From RGIG7111 sp036839975 (GTDB lineage: Bacteria; Bacillota; Clostridia; Peptostreptococcales; Anaerovoracaceae): 64,000 nt of DNA. The position numbers were made by a program, and so were the translations under genes. The DNA is taken from contig DAISVU010000005.1 in the NCBI GenBank assembly GCA_036839975.1, positions 39,322 to 103,321 on the forward strand. The letters run 5' to 3'. The notes under the pieces were generated by a model, which searched no databases, was not told the DNA's origin, and worked only from the letters and a program-made list of their open reading frames with translations. This document shows positions 43,742 to 53,685 of the stretch, piece by piece. Numbering within the stretch: position 1 is the stretch's first letter; each line of letters opens with the position of its first letter.

Positions 43742-45475
43742 TTGAACAGCAACAAGTATAAAGATTCGTATTATGAATTAAGAGAGATCACGGACCTGAA
43801 AGACATGGTGGATTCAAGCGCAAGGCTGTTTAAGGATCATGTTGCATACTATGTAAAGGAAAAGCGTGGCGGTGAATATAAACCCGTATATTATCCTGAA
43901 GTAAAGGCGGATGTGGATGCACTGGGAACAAGACTGCTTGATATGGGTCTTAAAGATGAAAAGATTGCTGTGATCGGTGAAAACAGTTATGAATGGATCA
44001 TTTCATATTGGGCGGTTACTAATGGAACCGGTGTTATTGTGCCACTTGACAAGGAGCTTCCGCAGGCTGAGATCATCAATCTCATGAACAGAGCGGAGAT
44101 CAGCGCAATAATATATTCAGGGAAAAAAGCTAAACTTGTAGATGAAGCGGCAAAAGCTGTACCGACGTTGAAATATCGCATATCTTTTGCAGAAGAAGAA
44201 CACAGCGATGATGTCTTTTCATGGAAGAAGCTGAAAAAGGAAGGCGCTGACCTTGTTGAAGACGGTGACAGATCGTTTATCGACGCAAAGATAGACCGCG
44301 AAGCTATGTGCTCACTTTTATTTACATCGGGAACGACAGGTCTTGCAAAGGGTGTTATGCTCTCGCATAAAAATATCTCAGCAAACACGTACAACATGTC
44401 AAAGTACATAAAGATAATTGATGACGGCATCGGACTTTCAGTACTGCCGATGCATCACACATATGAACTGACCTGCCACGTGTTTACGAGTTTTTATCAG
44501 GGCATATCTATAGCCATATGCGAGGGCCTTAAGTACATACAGAAAAACATGCAGGAAATACATGCTACAGTGATGCTCGGTGTGCCTCTCGTATTTGAGA
44601 ACATGCATAAAAAGATATTCAGACAGGCGGATGCTCAGGGAAACGGAAGGCAGTTCAGGACTATGCTCGTTCTGTCAAAGAGACTCAAACTTTACAATAA
44701 TCAGAAACTTATAAAAAGAATGTTCAGGCAGATCCACAGAAGTACTGGAGGTAATATGCAGCTGTTCATAGTGGGCGGAGCACCGGTCGACCCGAAGGTG
44801 ATTGAGGATTTTGAAGCCATGGGTATTCCTATGATACAGGGATACGGCATGACGGAAAACTCTCCCATAATCGCAGTGAACAGAGACCGCTGCAGCAAAG
44901 CGGATGCGGCCGGTTTTGTCATGCCCAATACGGAAGTCAGGATACTTGATCCCGATAAAAAAGGCGTGGGCGAAGTTATATGCCGGGGACCGTCGGTTAT
45001 GATAGGATATTACAACGATCCTGTTATGACAGAACAGGTGCTTAAAGACGGATGGCTTTACACCGGCGATCTCGGCTATTTTGACAGCGAAGGCTACCTG
45101 CATATAAACGGCAGGAAGAAAAATGTCATAGTGACTAAAAACGGCAAGAACATATTCCCTGAAGAGGTCGAGTATTATCTTCAGGAAAGTCCTTATATAG
45201 CTGAAGCGCTTGTCCACGGCATAAAGGATGAAAAATCAGGAGACACCATAGTGAAAGCTGAGATATATCCTGACTATGAATATATAAACGAAACCGTAGG
45301 GGATATGACGGAAAGCGGCTGGCAGCAGATGTTCAAAGAAACGATCGATGATATAAATGACAAGATGCCGCTGTATAAAAGGGTAAAAAGATATAATATC
45401 AGAGACAGAGAATTTACCAAGACAAGCACAAGAAAGATCAAGAGACACATAAAAGAAAACTACAGCGAAGATTAG
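43742..45475 (+). CDS. Long-chain acyl-CoA synthetase / AMP-binding ligase (first of a tandem pair)
   Basis: 577 aa, an ANL-superfamily enzyme: P-loop-like LLFTSGTTGLAKGVMLSH, QGYGMTENSPI, WLYTGDLGYFD and the C-terminal lysine region KNGKNIFPEEVE. It activates a carboxylic acid, most likely a fatty acid, to the acyl-CoA. The start is TTG with AGGGGG about 10 nt upstream, chosen because family members begin with a similar segment (YYELREITDLKDM). It lies 5-23 bp before a paralogue, forming an operon. Confidence 0.9.
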   Translation: MNSNKYKDSYYELREITDLKDMVDSSARLFKDHVAYYVKEKRGGEYKPVYYPEVKADVDALGTRLLDMGLKDEKIAVIGENSYEWIISYWAVTNGTGVIVPLDKELPQAEIINLMNRAEISAIIYSGKKAKLVDEAAKAVPTLKYRISFAEEEHSDDVFSWKKLKKEGADLVEDGDRSFIDAKIDREAMCSLLFTSGTTGLAKGVMLSHKNISANTYNMSKYIKIIDDGIGLSVLPMHHTYELTCHVFTSFYQGISIAICEGLKYIQKNMQEIHATVMLGVPLVFENMHKKIFRQADAQGNGRQFRTMLVLSKRLKLYNNQKLIKRMFRQIHRSTGGNMQLFIVGGAPVDPKVIEDFEAMGIPMIQGYGMTENSPIIAVNRDRCSKADAAGFVMPNTEVRILDPDKKGVGEVICRGPSVMIGYYNDPVMTEQVLKDGWLYTGDLGYFDSEGYLHINGRKKNVIVTKNGKNIFPEEVEYYLQESPYIAEALVHGIKDEKSGDTIVKAEIYPDYEYINETVGDMTESGWQQMFKETIDDINDKMPLYKRVKRYNIRDREFTKTSTRKIKRHIKENYSED

Positions 45476-45498
45476 CAGATATGATGGGGAAAAGCAGT

Positions 45499-47310
45499 AT
45501 GACATTGAGTGAAGATTACAAACAGAAAAAAGAAAAAGAGATGCAGTGGGCGTTGGACATTGTACGTCAGATCGAAGAAGACCCGCGTGAATGCGTAAAA
45601 TATCGTGATTCCAGACCTATAACCGATATCAAAAATATGATAGAGACCAGCGTGGAAACGTATGGCCGAAATCATCCGCTTTTTTATCAGAAATTCAACA
45701 AAAAGAGAAAGTTTGAGATGAAAACTTATGGACAGATGCTCGATGATGTCTACGCCCTCGGGACCTCTCTTACAGATATGGGGCTCAAGGGCAAGAGAAT
45801 TGCGGTAATGGGTGAGAACTGCAGTCAGTGGGCAATCTCTTATCTTGGGATCATATGCGGTACGGGGATAGTGGTGCCTGTTGATAAGGAACTCAGTCTT
45901 CAGGAAGTGCAGGTGCTCATAGAACGCGCTGAAGTTAATGCCGTGATTTTTACAGCTAAATACGAGAAACTGTTCAAGACAATCAAGTCGTGCGGTGAAA
46001 CGGTGCTCGAAACGTTGATAAATATAAATGCTGAAGAGGATGAGGACGGCGTGCTCGCATGGCAGCCGCTCGTAAAAAAAGGCGGAGAACTGATAGAAAA
46101 GGGAGACAGACGTTTTATAGACGCGGAGATAGATAACGAAAAGATGTGCGCGCTGCTGTTTACATCAGGCACGACAGGCGTATCTAAAGGTGTTATGCTC
46201 TCACATAAAAATCTGGCGCTCGATCTCATGGCATCTCCGACAGTACTCAAGGTTAACGACTGGGACATGTTCTTTTCGGTGTTGCCGCTGCACCATACAT
46301 ATGAGTGCACATCGGGATTTCTGATGCCGCTTTACAAGGGCGCGGCTATCGCATATTGTGAGGGACTCAAATATATAATGAAAAACCTGCAGGAAGTAAA
46401 GCCGACGATGTTTTTGGGTGTGCCTGTAATGTTTGAAAAGATATATCATAATATTTGGAAGAATGTCAGGAAGCAGGGAAAGGACAAGGCGCTGAGGAGA
46501 ATGATACGCTTTAATAAGAGGACAAAAAAGATAGGAATAGATATCAGCGGTCCCGCCTTCAAAAAGATAAGAGCCGCGTTCGGAGGCAATCTGAGGATAA
46601 TGATCTGCGGAGGCGCGGCGATAAATCCGGAAGTGCTCGAAGGCATTCAGGCATTCGGGATACAGGCTCTGCAGGGTTACGGACTCACAGAGTGCGCTCC
46701 GATGGGGGCTCTTTCGCCTGACCGGGCGCCAAAGTCGAATTCTGTGGGCGTGGCATTTCCAACATGCGGCATAAAGATAGAAGACAAAGACGAGGACGGA
46801 ATAGGCGAGATCTGTCTGAGAGGCGATAATGTCATGCTGGGGTATTATCACATGCCTGAAGCGACCGCTAAAGTAAAGCGGGAAGACGGATGGTTTCACA
46901 CGGGGGATCTCGGATATCTGGACGAAGACGATTATCTTGTGATCACCGGCAGGCAGAAGAACGTCATAATAACCAAAAATGGTAAAAACGTTTCACCGGA
47001 AGAGCTGGAATATTATATAAATAATACAGGTATCGTGGAGGAGGCAATGGTATTTGCGCAGAACAGTGAGACCGGCGATGATACAGTTATCGCAGCGGCG
47101 GTCAAGCTCGATGATGAGACGTTTTCGGAAAGATATCCCTATGAACTTTCTGATGATGAAAAGGAAAAGATAATCTGGACGGAAGTCGACAAGATAAATG
47201 CGATGCTGCCTGTTTTCAAGAGAATCAGACGCTTGATAATACGAAAAGAAGCTTTTGAAAAGAATACATCCAACAAGATTGTCAGATTTGCCGAAGGCAA
47301 CAAAAGATAG
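45499..47310 (+). CDS. Long-chain acyl-CoA synthetase / AMP-binding ligase (second of a tandem pair)
   Basis: 603 aa, clearly paralogous to the preceding gene: LLFTSGTTGVSKGVMLSH, LQGYGLTECAPMG, WFHTGDLGYLDEDDY, KNGKNVSPEELE. It has an N-terminal extension of about 35 residues absent from its neighbour. The chosen ATG follows GGGG by 9 nt; 45481 is the other possibility. The two enzymes probably differ in chain-length preference, or arose by duplication and are diverging. Confidence 0.9.
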   Translation: MTLSEDYKQKKEKEMQWALDIVRQIEEDPRECVKYRDSRPITDIKNMIETSVETYGRNHPLFYQKFNKKRKFEMKTYGQMLDDVYALGTSLTDMGLKGKRIAVMGENCSQWAISYLGIICGTGIVVPVDKELSLQEVQVLIERAEVNAVIFTAKYEKLFKTIKSCGETVLETLININAEEDEDGVLAWQPLVKKGGELIEKGDRRFIDAEIDNEKMCALLFTSGTTGVSKGVMLSHKNLALDLMASPTVLKVNDWDMFFSVLPLHHTYECTSGFLMPLYKGAAIAYCEGLKYIMKNLQEVKPTMFLGVPVMFEKIYHNIWKNVRKQGKDKALRRMIRFNKRTKKIGIDISGPAFKKIRAAFGGNLRIMICGGAAINPEVLEGIQAFGIQALQGYGLTECAPMGALSPDRAPKSNSVGVAFPTCGIKIEDKDEDGIGEICLRGDNVMLGYYHMPEATAKVKREDGWFHTGDLGYLDEDDYLVITGRQKNVIITKNGKNVSPEELEYYINNTGIVEEAMVFAQNSETGDDTVIAAAVKLDDETFSERYPYELSDDEKEKIIWTEVDKINAMLPVFKRIRRLIIRKEAFEKNTSNKIVRFAEGNKR

Positions 47311-47378
47311 CTTGACGGCCGAGGCGTATACGGATATGCGGAGACGCAGAAGGCTGTCGAATCACGATAGACGATTCG

Positions 47379-47408
47379 TTGACAAACATACACCGTTGCA
47401 ATTATAAT
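47379..47408 (+). promoter_or_regulatory. Strong promoter of greA-lysS
   Basis: TTGACA, an 18-bp spacer and TATAAT: both hexamers match consensus. Confidence 0.85.
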
Positions 47409-47446
47409 ATTACGACATGCAAATCGGGTGAAAGGAGAATTTTACG

Positions 47447-47926
47447 ATGACGGAACAAGTATTATTAACAAAAGAAGGCTATGAAAAAATGGTCGCCGAG
47501 CATGAGGAACTTGTTGCAGTAAGAAGAAAAGAAGTGGCCGGAAAGCTCAAGGAAGCCATATCTCAGGGCGATATATCGGAAAATTCAGACTATGATGCCG
47601 CAAAGAATGAACAGGCTGAACTGGAAGAGAGAATACATAAGCTTGAAAACATGATCCGCATGGCAAAGATCATCGAGGATGACGACAATCTTGACGACTC
47701 AGTCGTAGGTGTGGGACTTAAAGTAAAAGTCAAGGAGATGGAATCCGGTGACGTTGATGAATATGTTATAGTAGGTGCAACGGAAGCTGACCCGTTTGAA
47801 GGAAAAATTTCAAACGTCTCACCCGTAGGTGCAGCACTTCTTGGAAATAAGGTTGGAAAAATGGTGCATGTTGATGTCGATGACGGCAACACGGTCACAT
47901 ATAAGATAATGTCAATCAGCAAATAA
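47447..47926 (+). CDS. greA: Transcription elongation factor GreA
   Basis: 159 aa. The N-terminal coiled coil (about 8-75) carries the acidic tip ISENSDYDAAKNEQ, which reaches the RNA polymerase active site to trigger cleavage of backtracked RNA. The C-terminal FKBP-like domain includes ISNVSPVGAALLGNKVG. AAAGGAG precedes the start. It is co-transcribed with lysS (33-bp gap), an arrangement common in Firmicutes. Confidence 0.97.
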   Translation: MTEQVLLTKEGYEKMVAEHEELVAVRRKEVAGKLKEAISQGDISENSDYDAAKNEQAELEERIHKLENMIRMAKIIEDDDNLDDSVVGVGLKVKVKEMESGDVDEYVIVGATEADPFEGKISNVSPVGAALLGNKVGKMVHVDVDDGNTVTYKIMSISK

Positions 47927-47959
47927 TATATTCATTGAGAGAAAAAGCAGAGGAAAAAA

Positions 47960-49498
47960 ATGAGCGTAGAGGAAAAGAAGAACTGCAACACAGCCGCAGA
48001 TGAAGAGTTTACTGAAGAGAATATAAGTGAACAGAGACAGGTAAGACGAAACAAGTTGAAGCAGCTTCAGGAGAGCGGCAGAAATCCGTATATTGAAGAG
48101 ACTTGGAATGTTGACGCATGGAGTCGGGACATAAAGGAAAACTTTGAAACAACGGACGGCGGGGATGTATCAATAGCTGGGCGCATGATGGCAAAGCGCG
48201 GGATGGGCAAGGCATCATTTATTGATATTCTCGATAAAAAGGGAAGGATACAGTGCCATGTGAAAAAAGATATTCTTGGCGATGAAGAATATAAATGGTT
48301 CAAGACTTATGATATAGGCGATATACTCGGCATAGAGGGAAAGGTTTTTAAAACAAAGCGCGGCGAGATAACCGTTGAAGTGTCAAAGATGGTCCTTCTC
48401 GCAAAATCACTGCAGGTGCTGCCGAATAAATGGCAGGGACTCAAGAATACAGATATGAGATACAGACAGAGATATGTGGATCTCATTATGAACGAGGACG
48501 TAAGAGATACATTTAAGATGCGCGCAAAGATAATACATGAAATAAAGCGCGTGCTTGAAGATGAATACGACTTTCTTGAAGTCGATACACCTATCCTGAC
48601 GACAATAGCCGGCGGAGCGAATGCCAGGCCGTTTGATACACATCACAATACACTCGCCCTGGACATGAAACTCAGGATATCGGACGAGCTTTATCTGAAG
48701 AGATTGATAGTGGGCGGTCTCGACAGAGTATATGAAATGGGCAAGATGTTCAGAAATGAGGGAATGGATAGAAACCACAATCCCGAATTCACATCTATGG
48801 AATGCTATATGGCCTACGGCAATATGGAAAGCGTTATGGACGTGACCGAACAGATTGTTTCAAAGGCCGCACTGATGGCAACGGGCAGCATGGTAATAGA
48901 ATATCAGGGAAAGAAATTCGATCTTACACCTCCTTGGAAAAAGCTCGGTATGGCTGATGCTGTAAAGGAAATCACGGGAGTCGACTTCGAAAAGATAGAA
49001 TCTGATGAACAGGCAAGGGAAGCTGCTGTTGGACATGGCATGGATGCCAATGAGGTAAAGGATATGACCAGGGGTAAAATCCTGGCGGAAATGTTCGAGG
49101 AGTTCTGTGAAGAAGTGCCGGGCTACCTTGACGGTCCGGTATTTGTGACGGGACATCCTGTGGAAATATCACCTCTTGCTAAAAGGGACCCGAAAGATCC
49201 TCGGATAACGCGCAGATTTGAGGCGTATATAAATTGCTGGGAAATAGCGAACGCTTTTTCCGAGCTCAACGATCCTGTTGATCAGTATGAACGTTTTACG
49301 GAGCAGCAGGCTGAGCTTGATGCGGGGATAGATGATGAAGCGCATCCAATGGATATGGACTTTGTAAACGCTCTGGAGGTGGGAATGCCGCCTACGGGAG
49401 GACTTGGAATAGGAATAGACAGGGTCATAATGCTCATAACCGATGCGCCGTCCATAAGGGATATAATTTTGTTCCCGACAATGAAGCCGTTGGAATAG
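47960..49498 (+). CDS. lysS: Lysyl-tRNA synthetase, class II
   Basis: 512 aa. An N-terminal OB-fold anticodon domain (VSIAGRMMAKRGMGKASF) precedes the class II core: motif 1 around FLEVDTPIL, motif 2 VYEMGKMFRNEGMDRNHNPEFT and motif 3 GGLGIGIDRVIMLIT. Slightly longer than the usual 490-500 aa through an acidic N-terminal tail. No T-box or L-box precedes it; expression comes from the greA promoter, with a terminator 16 bp after the stop. Confidence 0.97.
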   Translation: MSVEEKKNCNTAADEEFTEENISEQRQVRRNKLKQLQESGRNPYIEETWNVDAWSRDIKENFETTDGGDVSIAGRMMAKRGMGKASFIDILDKKGRIQCHVKKDILGDEEYKWFKTYDIGDILGIEGKVFKTKRGEITVEVSKMVLLAKSLQVLPNKWQGLKNTDMRYRQRYVDLIMNEDVRDTFKMRAKIIHEIKRVLEDEYDFLEVDTPILTTIAGGANARPFDTHHNTLALDMKLRISDELYLKRLIVGGLDRVYEMGKMFRNEGMDRNHNPEFTSMECYMAYGNMESVMDVTEQIVSKAALMATGSMVIEYQGKKFDLTPPWKKLGMADAVKEITGVDFEKIESDEQAREAAVGHGMDANEVKDMTRGKILAEMFEEFCEEVPGYLDGPVFVTGHPVEISPLAKRDPKDPRITRRFEAYINCWEIANAFSELNDPVDQYERFTEQQAELDAGIDDEAHPMDMDFVNALEVGMPPTGGLGIGIDRVIMLITDAPSIRDIILFPTMKPLE

Positions 49499-49513
49499 CC
49501 ATGACTGCATAAG

Positions 49514-49542
49514 ATCTTCGGGACATTTCCCCGGAGATTTTT
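49514..49542 (+). terminator. Rho-independent terminator of greA-lysS
   Basis: ATCTTCGGG pairs with CCCGGAGAT (nine pairs, one G-U) around ACATTTC, followed by TTTTT. Confidence 0.85.
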
Positions 49543-49651
49543 CGTTTCATATAAAAAGTAATAAAAACAGCTGCATCGAGTGGCGCAGCCCGATTTATAT
49601 TTGCGGCTGATATTTGTGATATGCGGCAAAAGCCGCTCGGGGAGGTATTCA

Positions 49652-51040
49652 ATGCATGGTAAAAAGGTAGGATTTACAGAGACCGTCCTTCGCGACGGAG
49701 CACAGTCTTTGATTGCAACACGTCTTAGTTATGACAAGATGGAGCCCGTACTTAAGACTATGAATGAAACCGGTTACTATTCAGCAGAAGTCTGGGGAGG
49801 GGCGACGTTCGATGTGTGTCTTAGATTTCTTAATGAAGATCCGTGGGAAAGGCTAAGGAAGATAAGAGAGAAAATGCCTGACACAAAACTTCAGATGCTG
49901 CTGCGCGGGCAGAACATCCTCGGCTACAAACATTATCCCGATAATATAGTAAGACGTTTCGTTAGAAAGAGTGTCGAAAACGGTATAGATATCATTCGCG
50001 TATTTGATGCATTAAATGATGTAGATAATCTTAAAACAGCTGTTGAAGAGACGGTCGACTGCGGGGCGGCGGCTTCGGGAGCGATCTCATATACTACATC
50101 ACCTGTACATACACTTAAAAATTATGTGAGCATAGTAAAGGAGCTTGAAAAGATGGGAGTAAGTTCTATTGCCATCAAAGACATGGCCGGCATACTGACG
50201 CCGACGGCGGCGTATGATTTGGTGTCTGCAGTAAAGGATGCCGTCGATCTCCCTGTTGTTATGCATACTCACTGCACGGCGGGGATGGCATATATGACAT
50301 ATCTTAAAGGCATAGAGGCAGGTGCCGATGTTATAGACACGGCGATAAGCCCGTTTTCGGGCGGCACGTCCCAGCCGGCTACAGAGACGCTGGCATATGC
50401 GCTCAAAGAACTCGGGTATGAAGTGGGTGTAAGGGAGGAAAAACTGTATGAAATGGCTGACTATTTCAAACCGGTCTGCAGAGAGTATATTGAAAACGGA
50501 ACGCTGGATCCCATCTCTATGTCGACTGACACTCAATGCCTCAATTATCAAATACCCGGAGGAATGCTTTCAAATCTGCTGAGTCAGCTCAAGAGTCTGC
50601 ATGCAAGTGACAGATTTGATGAAGTGCTGAAGGAAACGCCGCTGGTGCGAAAGGATCTCGGTTATCCGCCGCTTGTGACACCGACGAGCCAGCTGGTGGG
50701 AACGCAGGCAGTGCAAAACATCCTTGCCGGGGAAAGATATAAAAATGTAGGCGCAGAAGTAAAGGCATACTGCCGCGGCGAATATGGACGGACTCCGGCG
50801 CCGATCGATCCCGAGGTGCAGAAGAAGATACTGGGAGAAGAAAAGCCGGTAGAGGGAAGATTTGCCGAAACTCTTCCCGATGATATATTTGAGCAGGCCG
50901 AGAAATATCTGGGCGATGCAGCAGAAAATGAAGAGGATGTTCTTTCATATATTTCATTTCCCGAAGTCGCTGAAGATTTCTTCAAAAAGCGCAGAGAGGA
51001 AGAAGAAAAAGTGGTGCGATACTCTATAACGGAGGTGTAA
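49652..51040 (+). CDS. oadA: Oxaloacetate decarboxylase carboxyltransferase (alpha) subunit
   Basis: 462 aa, an HMGL-like TIM barrel: TETVLRDGAQSLIATR, MLLRGQNILGYKHYPDN (typical of OadA and pyruvate carboxylase), the carboxylated lysine region IAIKDMAG and the metal site MHTHCTAG. No C-terminal biotin domain is present; that is a separate gene downstream, as in split decarboxylases. It moves CO2 from oxaloacetate to biotin. The start at 49652 is fixed by GGGGAGGT 7 nt upstream. First gene of the four-gene operon to 52995. Confidence 0.93.
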   Translation: MHGKKVGFTETVLRDGAQSLIATRLSYDKMEPVLKTMNETGYYSAEVWGGATFDVCLRFLNEDPWERLRKIREKMPDTKLQMLLRGQNILGYKHYPDNIVRRFVRKSVENGIDIIRVFDALNDVDNLKTAVEETVDCGAAASGAISYTTSPVHTLKNYVSIVKELEKMGVSSIAIKDMAGILTPTAAYDLVSAVKDAVDLPVVMHTHCTAGMAYMTYLKGIEAGADVIDTAISPFSGGTSQPATETLAYALKELGYEVGVREEKLYEMADYFKPVCREYIENGTLDPISMSTDTQCLNYQIPGGMLSNLLSQLKSLHASDRFDEVLKETPLVRKDLGYPPLVTPTSQLVGTQAVQNILAGERYKNVGAEVKAYCRGEYGRTPAPIDPEVQKKILGEEKPVEGRFAETLPDDIFEQAEKYLGDAAENEEDVLSYISFPEVAEDFFKKRREEEEKVVRYSITEV

Positions 51041-51043
51041 GTG

Positions 51044-51367
51044 ATGGGCGATATAGGTTTGGGCACGGCAGTGATTACAGCGCTTGCCGGATATCTTATA
51101 GTCTTTTTCGGTCTTACGCTTCTGATGCTTGTTGTTACAGTAATGGGCAGGATTACAATGAAGAAACATACCGGGACTGAAACCGATGATGCGGAGATTT
51201 CCGCAGGTAGCGGGACTGCACCGGGAACGGCGGGTGAGCTGAAATTATACGATACCGATCCACGTGATGCGGCTGTTATAATGGCGATAGTTGCATATCA
51301 TCTTGATAAACCGCTTAATGAACTCAGGTTCAAATCTATTAAGGAGATCAAAGAAGATGAAATATAA
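51044..51367 (+). CDS. oadG: Sodium-pumping decarboxylase gamma subunit
   Basis: 107 aa with one N-terminal membrane helix (about 8-33), a hydrophilic linker rich in Gly, Thr and Ala, and a C-terminal tail typical of OadG (DPRDAAVIMAIVAYHLDKP). OadG holds the alpha and beta subunits together. GGAGGTG lies 5 nt upstream of the ATG; an adjacent GTG at 51041 is less likely. It overlaps the biotin-carrier gene by 11 bp. Confidence 0.87.
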   Translation: MGDIGLGTAVITALAGYLIVFFGLTLLMLVVTVMGRITMKKHTGTETDDAEISAGSGTAPGTAGELKLYDTDPRDAAVIMAIVAYHLDKPLNELRFKSIKEIKEDEI

Positions 51368-51764
51368 AGTGACACTGAACAATAGAATATATGAAGTGGT
51401 AGTTGAAGAAGCAAGCGCGATGCTTCTGGATGAATATGAAGCTGAAGCCCCGGCGCCCTGTGCGGTTGCGAAACAGGAAGCTGTAACTGCGGATCCCGCA
51501 ATGATACCGATACCGTCAAAGGCCGGCGCTGCATCGAACAGTCTCGTAAGCGGTGAAGTCGTAAGAGCTCCGATGCCGGGTAATGTACTTAAAATGGAGG
51601 TCGCGCAGGGGCAGGAGGTCGAAGAGGGAGATCTGCTGCTTGTCCTTGAGGCCATGAAGATGGAAAATGACATCGTTGCGCCAAAGGGAGGCATAGTGAT
51701 ACAGCTTGTAGTAGATAAAGGCATGGTCGTTGAGACAGACGATCCGCTAGTTGTAATAGCGTAG
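51357..51764 (+). CDS. Biotin carboxyl carrier protein of the decarboxylase
   Basis: 135 aa: an N-terminal segment (MKYKVTLNNRIYEVVVEE), an Ala/Pro-rich flexible linker (about 28-65) and a biotinyl domain with the modified lysine in EAMKMEND and the loop APMPGNVLKM. It carries CO2 from OadA to the membrane beta subunit. AAGGAG 11 nt upstream sets the start inside the end of oadG. Confidence 0.93.
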   Translation: MKYKVTLNNRIYEVVVEEASAMLLDEYEAEAPAPCAVAKQEAVTADPAMIPIPSKAGAASNSLVSGEVVRAPMPGNVLKMEVAQGQEVEEGDLLLVLEAMKMENDIVAPKGGIVIQLVVDKGMVVETDDPLVVIA

Positions 51765-51774
51765 GAGGCGGCAT

Positions 51775-52995
51775 ATGGATATACTTGGCACTGTATCGAA
51801 ACTTGCAACTGAATCCGGGTTTTCAGCATTTTTCACGGATGGAGGATGGAAGAACCTCGTCATGATCATTCTCGCATTTATTCTTCTGTACCTCGGAATA
51901 GTAAAAAAATTCGAACCGCTGCTTCTGTGCGGAATAGCATTCGGATGTCTTCTGAGCAATCTCAGCTTTTTCGTTTCGCTGGGCAGCGGCAATGCTCTTT
52001 TTCACCAGGATTTATGGGACGCGTTTTTAGATCCGCAGAGTCCGTACTATCACAGTTACGGTCACATAATGAGCAGCTGCGGACTTTTGGATTTTTTCTA
52101 TATCGGCGTCAAAGCGGGGATTTATCCCAGTTTGATCTTTATGGGCGTGGGAGCAATGACCGACTTCGGACCGCTGATCGCAAACCCCAAATCACTTATC
52201 ATGGGCGCATCGGCGCAGCTTGGTGTGTTCGCTGCATTTATCGGCGCTGTGATGCTGGGTTTCAATGGATCGGAGGCGGCTCCGATAGGCATCATAGGCG
52301 GAGCGGACGGTCCTACTGCGATATATCTTACAACGAAGCTCGCACCTCAGCTGCTGGGCCCGATAGCAATAGCCGCGTATTCATATATGGCGCTGATTCC
52401 GATTATACAGCCGCCGTTGATGAAACTCTGCACGACTGAAGAGATGCGAAAAGTTAAAATGGTACAGAACCGTGAAGTCTCAAAGAAAGAAAAGATACTG
52501 TTCCCGATAGTGGTAGCCACATTTGTGATACTCCTTCTGCCGAGTACAGCGCCGCTTATCGGCAGCCTTATGCTCGGAAATCTGTTCCGTGAAAGCGGCG
52601 TGACAGACAGGCTTTCGGATACTGCGCAGAACGCGCTGATGAATATAATCACCATATTTCTGGCGACGTCAGTGGGAGCAACTATGGAAGCCGGGACTTT
52701 CCTTAACGTACGGACTATATACATAATAATACTGGGGCTAGCGGCATTTGCGATTTCAACGGTAGGAGGACTTCTGTCCGGAGTGGTGATGTATTACGCT
52801 TCAGGAAAGAAGATAAACCCGTTGATCGGTTCAGCCGGCGTATCGGCAGTTCCCATGGCGGCGCGGGTATCTCAGGATCTCGGGGTAAAATATAACAAAG
52901 CAAATTTCCTGTTGATGCATGCGATGGGACCCAACGTTGCGGGTGTGATCGGCTCTGCGATCGCGGCCGGATTTATGCTCAGCGCATTTGCATGA
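51775..52995 (+). CDS. oadB: Sodium-translocating decarboxylase beta subunit
   Basis: 406 aa with about nine to eleven membrane segments. The hallmark IIGGADGPTAIYL and the preceding GFNGSEAAP region form the Na+ and carboxybiotin site of OadB/MmdB/GcdB. It decarboxylates carboxybiotin and exports Na+, so the operon turns oxaloacetate decarboxylation into a sodium gradient that could power symport or ATP synthesis. AGGAGG lies upstream. The alpha subunit type argues for oxaloacetate rather than methylmalonyl-CoA or glutaconyl-CoA as substrate. Confidence 0.94.
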   Translation: MDILGTVSKLATESGFSAFFTDGGWKNLVMIILAFILLYLGIVKKFEPLLLCGIAFGCLLSNLSFFVSLGSGNALFHQDLWDAFLDPQSPYYHSYGHIMSSCGLLDFFYIGVKAGIYPSLIFMGVGAMTDFGPLIANPKSLIMGASAQLGVFAAFIGAVMLGFNGSEAAPIGIIGGADGPTAIYLTTKLAPQLLGPIAIAAYSYMALIPIIQPPLMKLCTTEEMRKVKMVQNREVSKKEKILFPIVVATFVILLLPSTAPLIGSLMLGNLFRESGVTDRLSDTAQNALMNIITIFLATSVGATMEAGTFLNVRTIYIIILGLAAFAISTVGGLLSGVVMYYASGKKINPLIGSAGVSAVPMAARVSQDLGVKYNKANFLLMHAMGPNVAGVIGSAIAAGFMLSAFA

Positions 52996-53046
52996 TGACC
53001 GCCGGAGTTAAATAGGGGTTAGATATGACAGACAGGGCGATAAGAA

Positions 53047-53589
53047 ATGAAATATATAAACAGATATGAGTCGCCGGTAGGGATGATTATTCTGGAAAGC
53101 GACGGCAAAAATCTTACAGGACTGCGGTTTGAGATACAAAGCCGCGTGTGTGATGTCACGCACGGCGTTGAGTGTGCAGTAAAAGAGCTTTCTGTATTTG
53201 AGCAGACTGAAAGATGGCTCGACATATATTTTTCGGGCAGGGATCCGGGCTTTACTCCTCCGCTGAAAGTAGCCGGTTCGAACTTTCAACGCATGATATG
53301 TGATATAATGCTTACCATACCATACGGTAATACCACGACGTACGGACGGATCGCAAATCGTGTCAAAGAAAAAACGGAAAAGACGGCGATGTCTGCTCAA
53401 GCTGTGGGCGGCGCCGTAGGGCACAATCCTATTTCTGTTATAATTCCATGCCACCGCGTAGTGGGAACAGACGGGAGCCTTACCGGCTATGGTGGAGGGA
53501 TGGACAGAAAGGTGTACCTGCTTGAAAATGAAGGAATAGATCTCAAAAAATCGGGACTTTTCATACCTGCGGGAGGAACGGGATTGTAA
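53047..53589 (+). CDS. ogt: Methylated-DNA-[protein]-cysteine S-methyltransferase
   Basis: 180 aa. The methyl-acceptor cysteine lies in IIPCHRVVG, the DNA-binding helix is around TTTYGRIANRV, and a short N-terminal domain precedes it. It repairs O6-alkylguanine by suicide transfer. The ribosome site is weak (AGGGCGA). A 14-codon ORF starting at 53025 after AGGGG overlaps the start and could couple translation. It may be read from the oad operon, 51 bp upstream. Confidence 0.93.
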   Translation: MKYINRYESPVGMIILESDGKNLTGLRFEIQSRVCDVTHGVECAVKELSVFEQTERWLDIYFSGRDPGFTPPLKVAGSNFQRMICDIMLTIPYGNTTTYGRIANRVKEKTEKTAMSAQAVGGAVGHNPISVIIPCHRVVGTDGSLTGYGGGMDRKVYLLENEGIDLKKSGLFIPAGGTGL

Positions 53590-53685
53590 TAATCCTGAAA
53601 AAACTGAAAAACTTTGTTTTATCAAAGCTGCTGTTATCATATTGTCGATAAATACGGTCAGCACTATTAAACGGAAGGTGTCAAT

